Positions 9,257 through 18,414 are shown, counted from the stretch's first letter. The stretch: 64,000 bases of DNA from Flavobacteriales bacterium (GCA_020635495.1 JACJZQ010000003.1:124001-188000), one strand, 5' to 3'. Notes: generated by a model not told the origin, from the sequence alone. Translations and numbers: made by a program.

Positions 9257-10527
9257 TATTTGATGAGTTTAGAGTAAATCCCTCGATTATTCAAGATACA
9301 ATTGATTGCCCATTGTTGCATAGGCGGTTTCCAAGTTTGATAATCGGTGTAGAACGAGGTCTTATCAAAAGCAAACTGCAACACGGGGTTGTTCTTCTGC
9401 ACTTTTGATATCAGGTGCCAAAGGACGGTTTTCTGCTCGGGCGTGGTGCGCTCGTGTGGCTGCAGCATGAACTGGTTGAGCTCATTGGAAACCTTCACTT
9501 TATCGCCACCGCCACTCAGAATGCGGTTCACCACCATTTCCAACTCGAAATAGCGCTCATCCAACAGGCCAGCATTGTTCAGCTTGCTAATCAATCCTTT
9601 GCGCTGGGTTTTGGTCAGTTTATCTACGGGAGGGGTCTCATCCAACTGCATGGCCGCGGAAACAACCATGTGTTCCAACTGGAGTTCCAGCAATTCCACA
9701 TGTTCTGTGAAGTAATCGATCTCGCTATCCAGCAAATCCAAGTTGTAGAGGTATGGAATGAAACTCTGGTCGTTGAGGTTGAACTCCACATGCAGATGGC
9801 CTGTGTCTCCGCTTATTTCAGAGGAATTGTCTTCGAATATCAGCACGGGCTTACCGCCCATTACTTTCTTGAAAACGAAAATGCCGTTGAACGCCAAGGT
9901 GTAGAAACTGGTGATGTTCGAGAACGGAAAATCTGGCAATTCCAAGTTGCGGTAACGAAGATCGCCATGGGCCTTGCTGCTGTTGATGATCTGTTCGCGC
10001 AGTTCAGCATTCATCCAACTGCGCGGTTCGTTCAAATAGCGGGTGACCAGCTCCTTCTGCTCAGCGGCCGCAGCGGCAAGGTCGCCAGCTACATTGAACT
10101 CCACGTTGATGATCTCCATCATCAGGAGATCCTGTGGGCTTCGGTAAGCGCTAATGTTCTGGTCGAGTTCAAACCAAATGCCGTTGAGCGAAGTGATGTC
10201 TTCAATCTGCAACGCATAATTCTCAAAAACACGTCTGTGAATCTCCCAGTCGAACGTGTGGTACGGCATGTAAACCGGACTGTCTTTCTGTTCGGGAGAA
10301 ACGATAATGGAAAACGGATTGGCCAACCCGTGCGAGAGGTAAAAACGGTCGTCTTTTTCCTTGGCAATTTCGGGGCTCCAACCCCACCCGTCCACATGGA
10401 AGGTGCTGAGTTTGGTCGGTTCTATACCGATGTCTTCCAAGCACCGATTGTAACGCTTCTGCATCAACGCAGTGTCGATGTAGACCAAACGGTCGCCAAA
10501 CAGTTTCGATTCGGCCAGTTTAATCAT
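9256..10527 (-). CDS. Soluble protein of unknown function in the AAA+ operon
   Basis: This 423-residue protein has no signal peptide and no membrane segment. The central part (about residues 130-250) has a beta-rich pattern with HLHVEF- and FVFKK-like strands. The C-terminal 170 residues are helical. I see no catalytic motif and cannot assign a family. Its ATG overlaps the end of the AAA+ ATPase gene by 8 bases and its stop abuts the next start. The tight coupling suggests it is made in fixed ratio with the ATPase, as an adaptor or substrate-binding subunit (inference). Confidence 0.83.
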   Translation of the reverse strand: MIKLAESKLFGDRLVYIDTALMQKRYNRCLEDIGIEPTKLSTFHVDGWGWSPEIAKEKDDRFYLSHGLANPFSIIVSPEQKDSPVYMPYHTFDWEIHRRVFENYALQIEDITSLNGIWFELDQNISAYRSPQDLLMMEIINVEFNVAGDLAAAAAEQKELVTRYLNEPRSWMNAELREQIINSSKAHGDLRYRNLELPDFPFSNITSFYTLAFNGIFVFKKVMGGKPVLIFEDNSSEISGDTGHLHVEFNLNDQSFIPYLYNLDLLDSEIDYFTEHVELLELQLEHMVVSAAMQLDETPPVDKLTKTQRKGLISKLNNAGLLDERYFELEMVVNRILSGGGDKVKVSNELNQFMLQPHERTTPEQKTVLWHLISKVQKNNPVLQFAFDKTSFYTDYQTWKPPMQQWAINCILNNRGIYSKLIK

Positions 10528-12481
10528 GGATCTGACCTTTACTTGCCATTTCGCGCGCCTCGGTTTGGATAAACAATCGCTTGGCCGCTTCCTTGATCTC
10601 TCGGTTAATTCCCGTTTCGTTAATTCGGATGGAAGTTTCCACGTAGTTCAACGCCTCGTACAACCGCAATTGCGAGAAGTTGGAACCTTTCAGGTTTTCC
10701 TTCATCAGCACCTTGAGCATTTCCACCTTGGTGTTGTAATCCTTCAGGAAGAAATCCTCTGGCTTCTCCCACCAGATCTCTGGCAGGTCGAAATCGATCA
10801 CACGTGCATCAACGGCTTTCTGAATATTCCGCAGATCGCGCGATGAGAAGAACGGATATTTGCGTTGAATGGCCGCGTAGAAATCACCGAAGAAATCGTG
10901 CGAGTTTGAACCTGCATTCGCCATCGTTTCATCAAAAATGGCCTTGACGCTTTCATTCGTGAAGGTGTAATTGTGGCTCAACAATTCGTTCAGAGAATCG
11001 GGCCGTTTTTGGCTCGACATATACTCGTAGCCTTTCGGGGCAGGCGAATTCACAAAACCTTGTTCGAGCTTTTCGAACTTGCGCCACCACAGATAATCCT
11101 GATCGATGAAATCCTTGTCGGTTCCCGCACCGTCCATTTTTACCCGCATCTGAATTCTCGAAAGCACGGCCTTATCGATTTGATCGGGAATATTGGTGAA
11201 GAGACTGATGAGGCGGTTTCCGTAATTCACCGCATAAGCACCTTCTGTGTTCCTTAGGAAAACCCCAATGAACTCGCGCACACCAGCCGAAACACCTTGC
11301 CGCGTACGCTCTTCCAAGTTGTTCTCCGCGTCATCAATTGGCGCGAAGATGATCTTGGTGGGGTCTTGCATCGGCTTGAACCACTCCATGGCACGCTCAG
11401 CCGTTCCTCCTTGGTATGTTGAGACGATATTCTCTGGTAGCGGCCAAAAAAGGAAGTTGTATCCAAGCATGTCGCAGCGCTCCTTCAGCAAGGTTGCTGT
11501 GGCTGCGATCAGCATACTTTTTCCCGTTCCGGGCTTACCATCGGCCATGGTCACATTTGGCAGGCCGCCCAATTCATTCAGCGGGTTGCGCTTGGTTTCC
11601 ATGTCGTAGCACATGAGGCGCTCCGCGTACCGCTGAAACAGGTGCTTCGCCTCCTTGTTGGCTACAATGTCTTCCATCTCCACGTGGTTGAAACTCATCC
11701 CAACCGTCACGCTGGTCGACATGGTTTCGAAACCCTGCACCACAAAGTCGGTCTTCTCCAACTTGTAGTGGTTGTCCGTGAACGATTCCACGTACTTGAA
11801 ACCGTCTTTTCGCAGTTTCAACTCTTCGGTCAATCGCTCAAAATACTGGTGCGTGATCTTCAGCATTTGAAGGTCATTGTTCACCACGCCCGAACGCTCC
11901 AAATATGCACCATAGTAGTACAGCGCGCATTGCATGGCCTTTGTAGGGCGATTCAGATTCACCTCTGGAATACCGTTGAAATCGATGTTGATGGAAGAAA
12001 CCTCATCCGCTCGGTGCTCGCGCAAAGCGTAAAGCACATAGCTTGAAGCCGCCATCAGCAACACGGCCGATTGCGTTTGCCACTTATCGTGGAACTCGGG
12101 CATTTCTGATTGGTGCAGACTTCCATCCTTGTTCTTCTGAAGCAGCAACTCCAAACCAGAAGCGCGCGCGTATTGCGTTGCGAGATATTTCCCGATGGTA
12201 AAACCCTTCTTCAGCGCATTCAGAATTACGTTGGAAGTATTGCTGAGAATGATGCGGTCGTTGCTGATGCGGATGGCATTGCGGATAATGGAAAGCTCAT
12301 CGGTTTCATTGATGTTCAGTGCCTTTCCAGCATGGATCAAGAACGAAAGGTCGATGTCGCCTTTGGCCTTTTTCACATCGGCCACCCAACCCACCGTTTT
12401 CAGGTAATTGGTCACTTCCTCCTTGAATTCCTCCAGGTATTCTTCTTTGATTATCAGTAAGGATGAGTCTGTTTTCTCCAT
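10520..12481 (-). CDS. AAA+ ATPase of unknown function
   Basis: The protein has 653 residues. An N-terminal helical domain (about 1-270) precedes a single AAA+ module. Walker A is GKPGTGKS at 315-322. A pore-loop-like YQGGTAERAMEWF segment follows at about 352-364. The Walker B strand ends in Asp383-Asp384 with Glu386 two residues on, instead of the usual Asp-Glu. Sensor 1 is the Asn of SLFTNIPDQ and an arginine-finger candidate lies in VLSRIQMRV. About 180 helical residues follow. The second-region-of-homology spacing resembles classical AAA remodellers more than clamp loaders or MoxR, but I would not name a subfamily. It lies in the middle of the six-gene operon and probably powers the complex. 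Its start abuts the stop of the 364-residue gene upstream. Confidence 0.88.
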   Translation of the reverse strand: MEKTDSSLLIIKEEYLEEFKEEVTNYLKTVGWVADVKKAKGDIDLSFLIHAGKALNINETDELSIIRNAIRISNDRIILSNTSNVILNALKKGFTIGKYLATQYARASGLELLLQKNKDGSLHQSEMPEFHDKWQTQSAVLLMAASSYVLYALREHRADEVSSINIDFNGIPEVNLNRPTKAMQCALYYYGAYLERSGVVNNDLQMLKITHQYFERLTEELKLRKDGFKYVESFTDNHYKLEKTDFVVQGFETMSTSVTVGMSFNHVEMEDIVANKEAKHLFQRYAERLMCYDMETKRNPLNELGGLPNVTMADGKPGTGKSMLIAATATLLKERCDMLGYNFLFWPLPENIVSTYQGGTAERAMEWFKPMQDPTKIIFAPIDDAENNLEERTRQGVSAGVREFIGVFLRNTEGAYAVNYGNRLISLFTNIPDQIDKAVLSRIQMRVKMDGAGTDKDFIDQDYLWWRKFEKLEQGFVNSPAPKGYEYMSSQKRPDSLNELLSHNYTFTNESVKAIFDETMANAGSNSHDFFGDFYAAIQRKYPFFSSRDLRNIQKAVDARVIDFDLPEIWWEKPEDFFLKDYNTKVEMLKVLMKENLKGSNFSQLRLYEALNYVETSIRINETGINREIKEAAKRLFIQTEAREMASKGQIHD

Positions 12482-13576
12482 TTAATCTTGATGATAGATG
12501 TATGGCGGAACCACCAATTCATTCAGCGCTTCGGGATGATACTCGCTCAGATACTGCCACACGCCATGGCTGGTGATGCTGTATTTATTGAGCTTAGAGA
12601 TCATCTTCTCCATGCACTCCTTGTTCGATTCATCGATGTAGAAGATCTGCCGTAGTTCACCTTTAGTAAGGAAACTTTCCTTGCGTTGCTGACCCACGGA
12701 GAAGATCACTTCGGCATCGTAACGGAAGATGAAATCGTTGTAATCGAACCGTTTCTTCAGCATTTTGGTGAACGGATGTTCGTCTTGCGAATACTGACCG
12801 TAAATAGGCCCGATGGCAATCCGTTTCAGAATCTTGGGCATGATGAGCTCGCTTAGCGCATCAATGTCTGATATCATGACCTTGAGCGGAGCGGTGTTAT
12901 GCGTCACTTTTCGAATGCTTTCCACAAAACCGAAACTTCTGAGTGCTTTTTCGGCTTCGGCATCTTGCCTGAAATGGTCGAACACCAAGATGTAGATGTA
13001 CGGCCTGTTGGTTACGCTATCAAACGAAGCCCAACTGTACAGGTACCGCCAGTGGAAATTCTTGCCTTTCGACATTAGCTCCAACGGACCTGAAATGTGT
13101 TCACGGAAGAGTTTCCACTCATCGATCAGCTCGAAATACGTCCGCTTGGCGATCTGTTTCAGCAATCGAACAGGTTCGGTTTTGCTGCGGATCATCTGAT
13201 CGAGGATCAAGGTTTTCAGCGTATCCACATTAGGACCATCCTTCAACTGGTCAGCCCGTTTGTTCAGGTCGTCTTCCAATCGCTTGAATTCCATGTGATT
13301 TGGGAATCCAGATTCGGTAAGATCAATAAGCATCGGATGCGTGTCGTTGAACGCATATTTCAGCGATAGCACCTCGGCCGTGTTCAAGAGTTTCTGCGAG
13401 AAATCCTTGATGATCTTGGCCTCGTACGGCTCATCACCCTGATAATGATCGATGGAGTTGATGAACTGCTCCAGCGCAAATTTCAGGTAACGGAAATACT
13501 GATTGTAAGCGTGCTCACCATCGAGCACGCTCCTATCGAGCGGGGTAAAATGTTCGGCAACTTCAGACGTCTTCAT
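12482..13576 (-). CDS. Soluble protein of unknown function in the AAA+ operon
   Basis: This 364-residue protein is mostly helical, especially in residues 1-150, with a mixed alpha/beta middle (RPYIYILVFDHF, about 195-206). It has no signal peptide, membrane helix or recognisable catalytic motif. It lies 18 bases after the coiled-coil gene and ends directly against the ATPase start, so the two are probably co-translated. Its C-terminal segment (about 300-350) could be a winged-helix-like fold, but this is a guess from helix spacing only. Function unknown. Confidence 0.82.
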   Translation of the reverse strand: MKTSEVAEHFTPLDRSVLDGEHAYNQYFRYLKFALEQFINSIDHYQGDEPYEAKIIKDFSQKLLNTAEVLSLKYAFNDTHPMLIDLTESGFPNHMEFKRLEDDLNKRADQLKDGPNVDTLKTLILDQMIRSKTEPVRLLKQIAKRTYFELIDEWKLFREHISGPLELMSKGKNFHWRYLYSWASFDSVTNRPYIYILVFDHFRQDAEAEKALRSFGFVESIRKVTHNTAPLKVMISDIDALSELIMPKILKRIAIGPIYGQYSQDEHPFTKMLKKRFDYNDFIFRYDAEVIFSVGQQRKESFLTKGELRQIFYIDESNKECMEKMISKLNKYSITSHGVWQYLSEYHPEALNELVVPPYIYHQD

Positions 13577-13594
13577 GAACTTCGGTCAGGCCGA

Positions 13595-14962
13595 TTACTC
13601 CATGAGGTCATTCACCGACTTGTCCTTGCTTGGCTCTGATGGCGCAGCAGGCTCTCCAGCCGAATTCTCGTAGCGGTGCGAGAAGGTTTCCTTCACATCA
13701 ATACCGAATTTCTTACTGTGCTGCTCCATGATCTTGGCATCCTCAGCCTTGTATTTGGCCGTAGCCTCTGCCATGGCCACCAACACTTTATGCAGCTCGG
13801 TCATACGCTCTGGGTGTTTCTTCACGCGCTCCACACGGTCTTTCTCCGAACCGACCAACACCTTGGCTGCGATCTCGGTGATCTTCTGGTCCGTTTTCAC
13901 GCCAGCTTCTTCGTAAAGCGAAGCTGCTTCCTGAGCGGTTGCGGTCTGGATCAACTGAAGACCCGATTCGTAGGTGGTGACACGCTCTTCGGTATCCGAC
14001 TTCAACTGACCGATCAGCTGCTTCAGGTTGTTCTTGGTAGTGGTCTGTGCCTCCAGGTGAATCACAATCTGATCCACGAAACGCTCCTTACTTTGGAAAA
14101 TACCCAAAGCGATGTTGTAGTTACCTTTTGAGGTCGCACGCTTTTCCCGGAGATCGGCAATTTTCTTCTCCTGCTCCGTGTACTCGGGGCTGTTGTTCGG
14201 CAGTTCAACCAATTCGTTCTCGGCACTTTTCAGTTGCGCCTCGATGTCTTCCAGCTCCTTCTGCTTATCACGCATAATGACAGCAGCCTTCTCCTTGGTT
14301 TCGAACGCCAACTCTTTACGGTTTTTCAAAGCATCGATCTGCTTCTCCACGTCAATGATCATCTCTTCGATGATGCCGACCATGCCTTGAACTTGGCTGA
14401 TAACGCGGTTCAAAGATTCACCGATGTCCGCATTTTTCAAACGATCGCGGTAGCTCTTGTTAGCACGCGCTTCGGTGTCTTTCAGGTTGGTCTGACTCTG
14501 AGCCAACCCTTCTTCCTTCTTAGCGATCTGGCTGTTCTTGTAGCCAAAAAGGATGTTCCAAGCGTTGTTCATTCCTTTGGCACCTGCCAAGTCGTTTTCC
14601 GCTTCTGACAGCTTCTTTTTAGCCTGCTCGATCCAAGCCAACTCTTCCGCGTTCAGTTCCTGAAGTTTGGAGAATTCTCCACCGCAAGAATCCAGCATGC
14701 CACGCAAGTGAAGCATCAGTTCTTGCAGATCCTGCTCTGTCTGATCCACATCGCCATTCAGCGTTTCGAAATTTGATTCGATGATTCCGGAAACGATCTC
14801 TTGCGGATCGCGCTTATCGGCAACCGCACGGTCAATTTCAGATTCTATCTGATCGAGTTTAGAAACAATGTCAGTCGATTTCTGCTTTTCAATCTTGGCT
14901 TTCAGGCTTTCCACCTTCTTGGCATCTCCAAGTTGGTCTAATAGGTCAAATGAGTCGGACAT
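13595..14962 (-). CDS. Coiled-coil protein, first gene of the AAA+ operon
   Basis: The protein has 455 residues, strongly charged and almost entirely heptad-like from about residue 15 to 400, with a Pro/Ser-rich C-terminal tail. It has no membrane helix or signal peptide. A stretch around 275-345 (NIALGIFQSKERF...) has the spacing of TelA-type tellurite/toxic-anion-resistance coiled coils. That resemblance is weak and is inference, not a call. An alternative is a PspA/Snf7-like filament former; general coiled-coil composition can mimic either. It opens the operon, 18 bases before the next gene. A TAGATTTG -7 element lies 36 bases upstream of its ATG. Confidence 0.85.
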   Translation of the reverse strand: MSDSFDLLDQLGDAKKVESLKAKIEKQKSTDIVSKLDQIESEIDRAVADKRDPQEIVSGIIESNFETLNGDVDQTEQDLQELMLHLRGMLDSCGGEFSKLQELNAEELAWIEQAKKKLSEAENDLAGAKGMNNAWNILFGYKNSQIAKKEEGLAQSQTNLKDTEARANKSYRDRLKNADIGESLNRVISQVQGMVGIIEEMIIDVEKQIDALKNRKELAFETKEKAAVIMRDKQKELEDIEAQLKSAENELVELPNNSPEYTEQEKKIADLREKRATSKGNYNIALGIFQSKERFVDQIVIHLEAQTTTKNNLKQLIGQLKSDTEERVTTYESGLQLIQTATAQEAASLYEEAGVKTDQKITEIAAKVLVGSEKDRVERVKKHPERMTELHKVLVAMAEATAKYKAEDAKIMEQHSKKFGIDVKETFSHRYENSAGEPAAPSEPSKDKSVNDLME

Positions 14963-14997
14963 ATGATTAGGGTTAGTTTTTTCGTGTGATAGATTTC

Positions 14998-15005
14998 CAA
15001 ATCTA
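14998..15005 (-). promoter_or_regulatory. Candidate -7 promoter element of the six-gene operon
   Basis: On the minus strand this reads TAGATTTG, an exact match to the Bacteroidota -7 consensus TAnnTTTG, placed 36 bases before the ATG at 14962. No TTG lies at the ideal 17-19 base spacing upstream, so the -33 element is poor or absent. Confidence 0.5.
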
Positions 15006-15081
15006 ATGTATTGGCGGCAAAGTGCTATGACCGATCAATGGCGGTTGGGTCAGAATTAACGTTTGCTTTGTTTTTGCACGG

Positions 15082-16455
15082 TCAAACCAACAGACCGATC
15101 AGGTAGATGTAGCCGCTGGCAAGTAGCAATTGCATCAGCGCAAACGGAATGACCTTGGTAATGAATTGCACGAAGGAAAGCTTCAGGCCGTTCTTCTGAA
15201 TGACCGTAACGGCAACCACGGTTGATGCGCTTCCGATCGGGGTGATATTGCCGCCTAAGTTGGCCCCGTAGATCACAGACCACCAGAAACTTTGTGAGAA
15301 TTCTGGCAGCGAGTGCATCGTTTTAGCCAGCATGGCCGCCAGCGGAATATTGTCTGTGACGGAACTTGCGGCTGCACTTGCCCAAAGCAGCGCGATGGGC
15401 CCGGCTACATCGCCAAGTTCCATCAATTTCACTACCAATCCGCCAATGAGGCTCAGCACCTGCGCATGTTCCATGGCACCGATTACCACAAATAGAAACG
15501 CGAAAAAGAACAGCAGATCCCAATCCAATACTTGATACGTAACCTCCGTTCGGTTTTTGATCTTCAGCAGCATCATTACTCCAAATGCCATCGCCACAAA
15601 CCCGATTCCCAACTGGCTGATGTATGGAATGAGGTCGGTTGTTGCCAGAATGAGAATGAACGACAGGAATGCAATCCAACCCAGCACGAAAAACGACTCG
15701 GAATCAACGCCTTCGTTCTCGTCAAAATCGTTGATGAGCAAGGCGGCTTCGGCTTTTTCCTTTTCCGTTTTCAGTGGTTTGATCTTGAACAGTTTTCCCG
15801 CAAGGAAAATGGTTGCCGCTGTGGCAATGACCACATACGGAGCAGAAATCATAAAGAAAGTGGCGAACGAAATGCCAGCCGTGTTTCCCACAATGATGTT
15901 CGGTACCGAACTGATGAGCGTGAGCAGACCGCCAACATTGGTAAGCAAACCTTCACAAAGCAGGAAGCCGAGAAGCAGGTCGTTTCGCTTCAGATTGCTC
16001 AACGAAACTGCGGTCAGCGAACCGATGATGAGCATGGCCGTAACGTTGTTCAGCAAGGCCGAGAAAATGACTGTAAGCAGCGAGTAATAGAGCAGCAACC
16101 TGAACGGGTCGCCTTTGGTCATTTTGGTGAGTTTGATGGCCAGCCATGAGAAAATGCCGCTCTTGCTGGTCACATCAATAAAAATGCTGGAACCGAGTAT
16201 GATGGCAATCACGCCCCAATCGATGAACTCCACGTAAAACCGCATATGGCTTCCATGCGATTCAAGCCCATCGAAAATACCAAGCGCCTGACCCAAGATC
16301 AGCGCAATTCCAGCCGTAACTCCTGTAATGACCGATTTGTGCGCATGGATCTTTGCTTCCAGCGCCAACGCCAGAATCATCAATGCCAACAACCCTAGAA
16401 AGAGAAATGTCACTCCTTCCGAAATGTGCGCCATCTGTGTATTCAAAAGCATCAT
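15082..16455 (-). CDS. NhaD/ArsB/SLC13-superfamily transporter, probable Na+/H+ antiporter
   Basis: This 457-residue integral membrane protein has about 12 hydrophobic segments. It carries two re-entrant-type motifs of the ion transporter superfamily: NNVTAMLIIG (about residues 120-129) and, in the second half, SSVTDNIPLAA followed by GANLGGNITPIGS. The order and length match NhaD-like Na+/H+ antiporters and ArsB/SLC13 permeases; the substrate cannot be fixed from sequence. The first ATG overlaps the stop of the Usp gene (ATGA). The partner genes are a tandem universal-stress protein and a small membrane protein, so the unit may respond to ionic or energy stress. Confidence 0.85.
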   Translation of the reverse strand: MMLLNTQMAHISEGVTFLFLGLLALMILALALEAKIHAHKSVITGVTAGIALILGQALGIFDGLESHGSHMRFYVEFIDWGVIAIILGSSIFIDVTSKSGIFSWLAIKLTKMTKGDPFRLLLYYSLLTVIFSALLNNVTAMLIIGSLTAVSLSNLKRNDLLLGFLLCEGLLTNVGGLLTLISSVPNIIVGNTAGISFATFFMISAPYVVIATAATIFLAGKLFKIKPLKTEKEKAEAALLINDFDENEGVDSESFFVLGWIAFLSFILILATTDLIPYISQLGIGFVAMAFGVMMLLKIKNRTEVTYQVLDWDLLFFFAFLFVVIGAMEHAQVLSLIGGLVVKLMELGDVAGPIALLWASAAASSVTDNIPLAAMLAKTMHSLPEFSQSFWWSVIYGANLGGNITPIGSASTVVAVTVIQKNGLKLSFVQFITKVIPFALMQLLLASGYIYLIGLLV

Positions 16456-17267
16456 ACCAAGAGTGTGGCTACGTTCGGGAATTGAATGGCCAGCGATTGC
16501 CCGAGGCTGTGCATGGCCAGTTTTGAGTCGTCTTCGGCCTCAAAGACCAAGAGATCGATCTTATGATCGTTTATCAACTTACCGTATTGTGTGACCACAT
16601 CGCCAAAAGAGCAATGCGATGAGATATTCATCTTCTGCGAGCTCAGTTTGGACCTGACATCTTCGAAAAAATCACCCGACAATTTGAGGATGGTTTGCTG
16701 AATGTTCTCTTCAGCGTAATCGGTGTTGATGCCTGGAATCTTCGAAATGGCATCCATGTAATAGTTGAAAATGCTTACCTCCTCCACATGCACAAGCACT
16801 AGATTTTCGATGCTGTTTTTCAGCAATAGCGCCTGATTGACCAAATGACTGTTATCTATCTGATGGTCGAACCCAATAGCCACGTTTTTGATCTTACAGC
16901 CGCTGAAATCGTGAGGCAAAACGAGCACTGGAATATTCAATTCCTGCGTGATACTTTCCAAGATCGGACCCATGCTGAATTTCAGACCCATATCATGAAT
17001 TCCCAGCTGCCGTTGGATGAGAACCATGCTTGGTTGCTGATTTGAGAGCTCATCTCGCAGCGTACTCCATCTAAAAGTTGAATTGTAAGCGAACTGTGTT
17101 CTGTTTTCGCAATACGTAGCCGCGAAATCATCCAACGCCTTCAGGTGTTCGTCATCAGCAATCACCATCATCGAAGTCAGTTCTCTTTCGTGAAATCTGA
17201 AATGATGCTTGACCGACCGTTTGAACACGGAAGCAAAGACATCGAGATTGCTTTCGTAGGCTTTCAT
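16452..17267 (-). CDS. Universal-stress-protein (UspA)-like, two-domain
   Basis: The protein has 271 residues. The C-terminal half (about 135-271) follows the Usp alpha/beta pattern: a KNVAIGFDH first strand, LVLVHVEE, and DLLVFEAEDDSKLAMHSLG near the end. The N-terminal half appears to be a diverged second Usp copy. The nucleotide-binding G-2x-G-9x-G(S/T) motif is not clear, so ATP binding is uncertain. Its first base overlaps the last base of the upstream gene's stop (TAATG) and its own stop overlaps the transporter's start, so all three genes are coupled. A regulatory role on the transporter is an inference from this arrangement. Confidence 0.8.
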   Translation of the reverse strand: MKAYESNLDVFASVFKRSVKHHFRFHERELTSMMVIADDEHLKALDDFAATYCENRTQFAYNSTFRWSTLRDELSNQQPSMVLIQRQLGIHDMGLKFSMGPILESITQELNIPVLVLPHDFSGCKIKNVAIGFDHQIDNSHLVNQALLLKNSIENLVLVHVEEVSIFNYYMDAISKIPGINTDYAEENIQQTILKLSGDFFEDVRSKLSSQKMNISSHCSFGDVVTQYGKLINDHKIDLLVFEAEDDSKLAMHSLGQSLAIQFPNVATLLV

Positions 17268-18004
17268 TAAGGGTTGGGCGTAACGGATTCTACTAATTCA
17301 ATCGAACTCTTGTCACTATTCAAAATCATGATCTTCTGCCAGATCTTGCGGCTCAATCCTGTGCTTAGGGTTTCAATTTCATTCACGGCTCCTACAACCA
17401 CTTCATCTGGCAAACTTTGAGAATAGAGCGCAGCCACTTTAGCAATGAGTGCCGTGGCTTCGGAGCAATAATCCAAATACCGCTGCAATTCCATTTTGGT
17501 CAGCGTTCGCTTCGGAGAATTGGCTGTATCCAACCGATTGGTCATTACATGGTTCGGGTCTTTGGTGAGTTGAAGCATGTCAATGACATGTGCAATTACC
17601 CGCAGCTCGTTCAGCGATTTCAGCGCTCGACCACGCTTTACGCGGGATTCAATACTTACCAAAAAGAAAATGGCAGCACCGATCAGCACCAAATCGTTGA
17701 AAATGGCTTCAGATAGCGTAACCACATTGGCCAGCGTGGTGTTTTGAATCCTTAGGTCAACGTACGTGATGCTGTAGATCAAGCCACTAACGCCAACCAG
17801 AATAATAATTGCGGAGAACAGGCGTAGCGGAAGGTTGGGAGATGCGATCCATTCGATGTTCTGCTTGCTGTGCTTCGCCACTTCTAAAAACTGGCCGCAG
17901 GTCGTCCTCAGGCTGGATTCGGGAAAGCGGTCCGCTATCCTTTTCTCAAGACGATCTATCGTGGCAATGACCTTCTCTGCATCCAGTTGAACGGGTTGGC
18001 TCAT
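17267..18004 (-). CDS. Two-helix membrane protein of unknown function
   Basis: The protein has 245 residues. An N-terminal helical region (about 8-50) is followed by two membrane helices (about 61-82 and 103-119) and a helical cytoplasmic C-terminal domain (about 125-240). No enzymatic motif is seen and I do not recognise the family. It is the first gene of a three-gene unit with the Usp-like and NhaD-like genes, joined by one- and three-base overlaps, so it may be an accessory subunit or sensor of that transporter. Confidence 0.8.
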   Translation of the reverse strand: MSQPVQLDAEKVIATIDRLEKRIADRFPESSLRTTCGQFLEVAKHSKQNIEWIASPNLPLRLFSAIIILVGVSGLIYSITYVDLRIQNTTLANVVTLSEAIFNDLVLIGAAIFFLVSIESRVKRGRALKSLNELRVIAHVIDMLQLTKDPNHVMTNRLDTANSPKRTLTKMELQRYLDYCSEATALIAKVAALYSQSLPDEVVVGAVNEIETLSTGLSRKIWQKIMILNSDKSSIELVESVTPNP

Positions 18005-18155
18005 GTTTCACAAAGTAAACCGTCCAAACAAATAAACCGGGCCTAATCTGAAAAAGTAATTAATACGAGTCATGACGAGGAATCAATCCTAACCAATTGC
18101 AAAATCGAAATTCCTGATAACCTTGGTAAAATGAATACAGCCGATTCTCTTAAGC

Positions 18156-18184
18156 AAAAAAGCATCTCAAGTTGAGATGCTTTT
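18156..18184 (-). terminator. Intrinsic terminator downstream of tRNA-Arg
   Basis: An AGCATCTC/GAGATGCT stem with a short loop is flanked by A-run and T-run, so it could work on both strands. On the minus strand it follows tRNA-Arg by about 40 bases with six T residues. Confidence 0.8.
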
Positions 18185-18225
18185 CATTTAGATGGGTTCG
18201 ACAATCCCCAGAGGGATAAGCCTAG

Positions 18226-18299
18226 TGACCCCGGGAGGATTCGAACCCCCAACCCTCAGAGCCGAAATCTGATATTCTATCCAGTTGAACTACGGGGCC
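18226..18299 (-). tRNA. tRNA-Arg (anticodon TCG)
   Basis: This has a full cloverleaf. The acceptor is GGCCCCG paired with CGGGGTC. The anticodon stem TCAGA/TCTGA encloses a TTTCGGC loop, giving anticodon TCG for CGA codons. The T-arm contains GGTTCGAATCC. CCA is not encoded. It stands alone between its own promoter and terminator. Confidence 0.95.
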
Positions 18300-18310
18300 A
18301 ATAAGGGCTG

Positions 18311-18318
18311 CAAAACTA
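18311..18318 (-). promoter_or_regulatory. -7 promoter element of tRNA-Arg
   Basis: The minus strand reads TAGTTTTG, an exact TAnnTTTG match 11 bases upstream of the tRNA 5' end. A TTG at the -33 position is not evident. Confidence 0.55.
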
Positions 18319-18414
18319 AACTTCTTCGCTTAATTATTTCGTTAACTCTTTCGGTATAACTTGGAATTGCAAGACAGATTAACAAACTTGATTCCTTAAC
18401 CAACATGATAGACC

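Noticed and set aside
9415..10572. A 385-residue open frame on the plus strand, opposite the third-from-last gene of the six-gene operon.
   Set aside because: It mirrors the codon pattern of the minus-strand gene, has no domain-like order and would sit antisense in the middle of a coupled operon.
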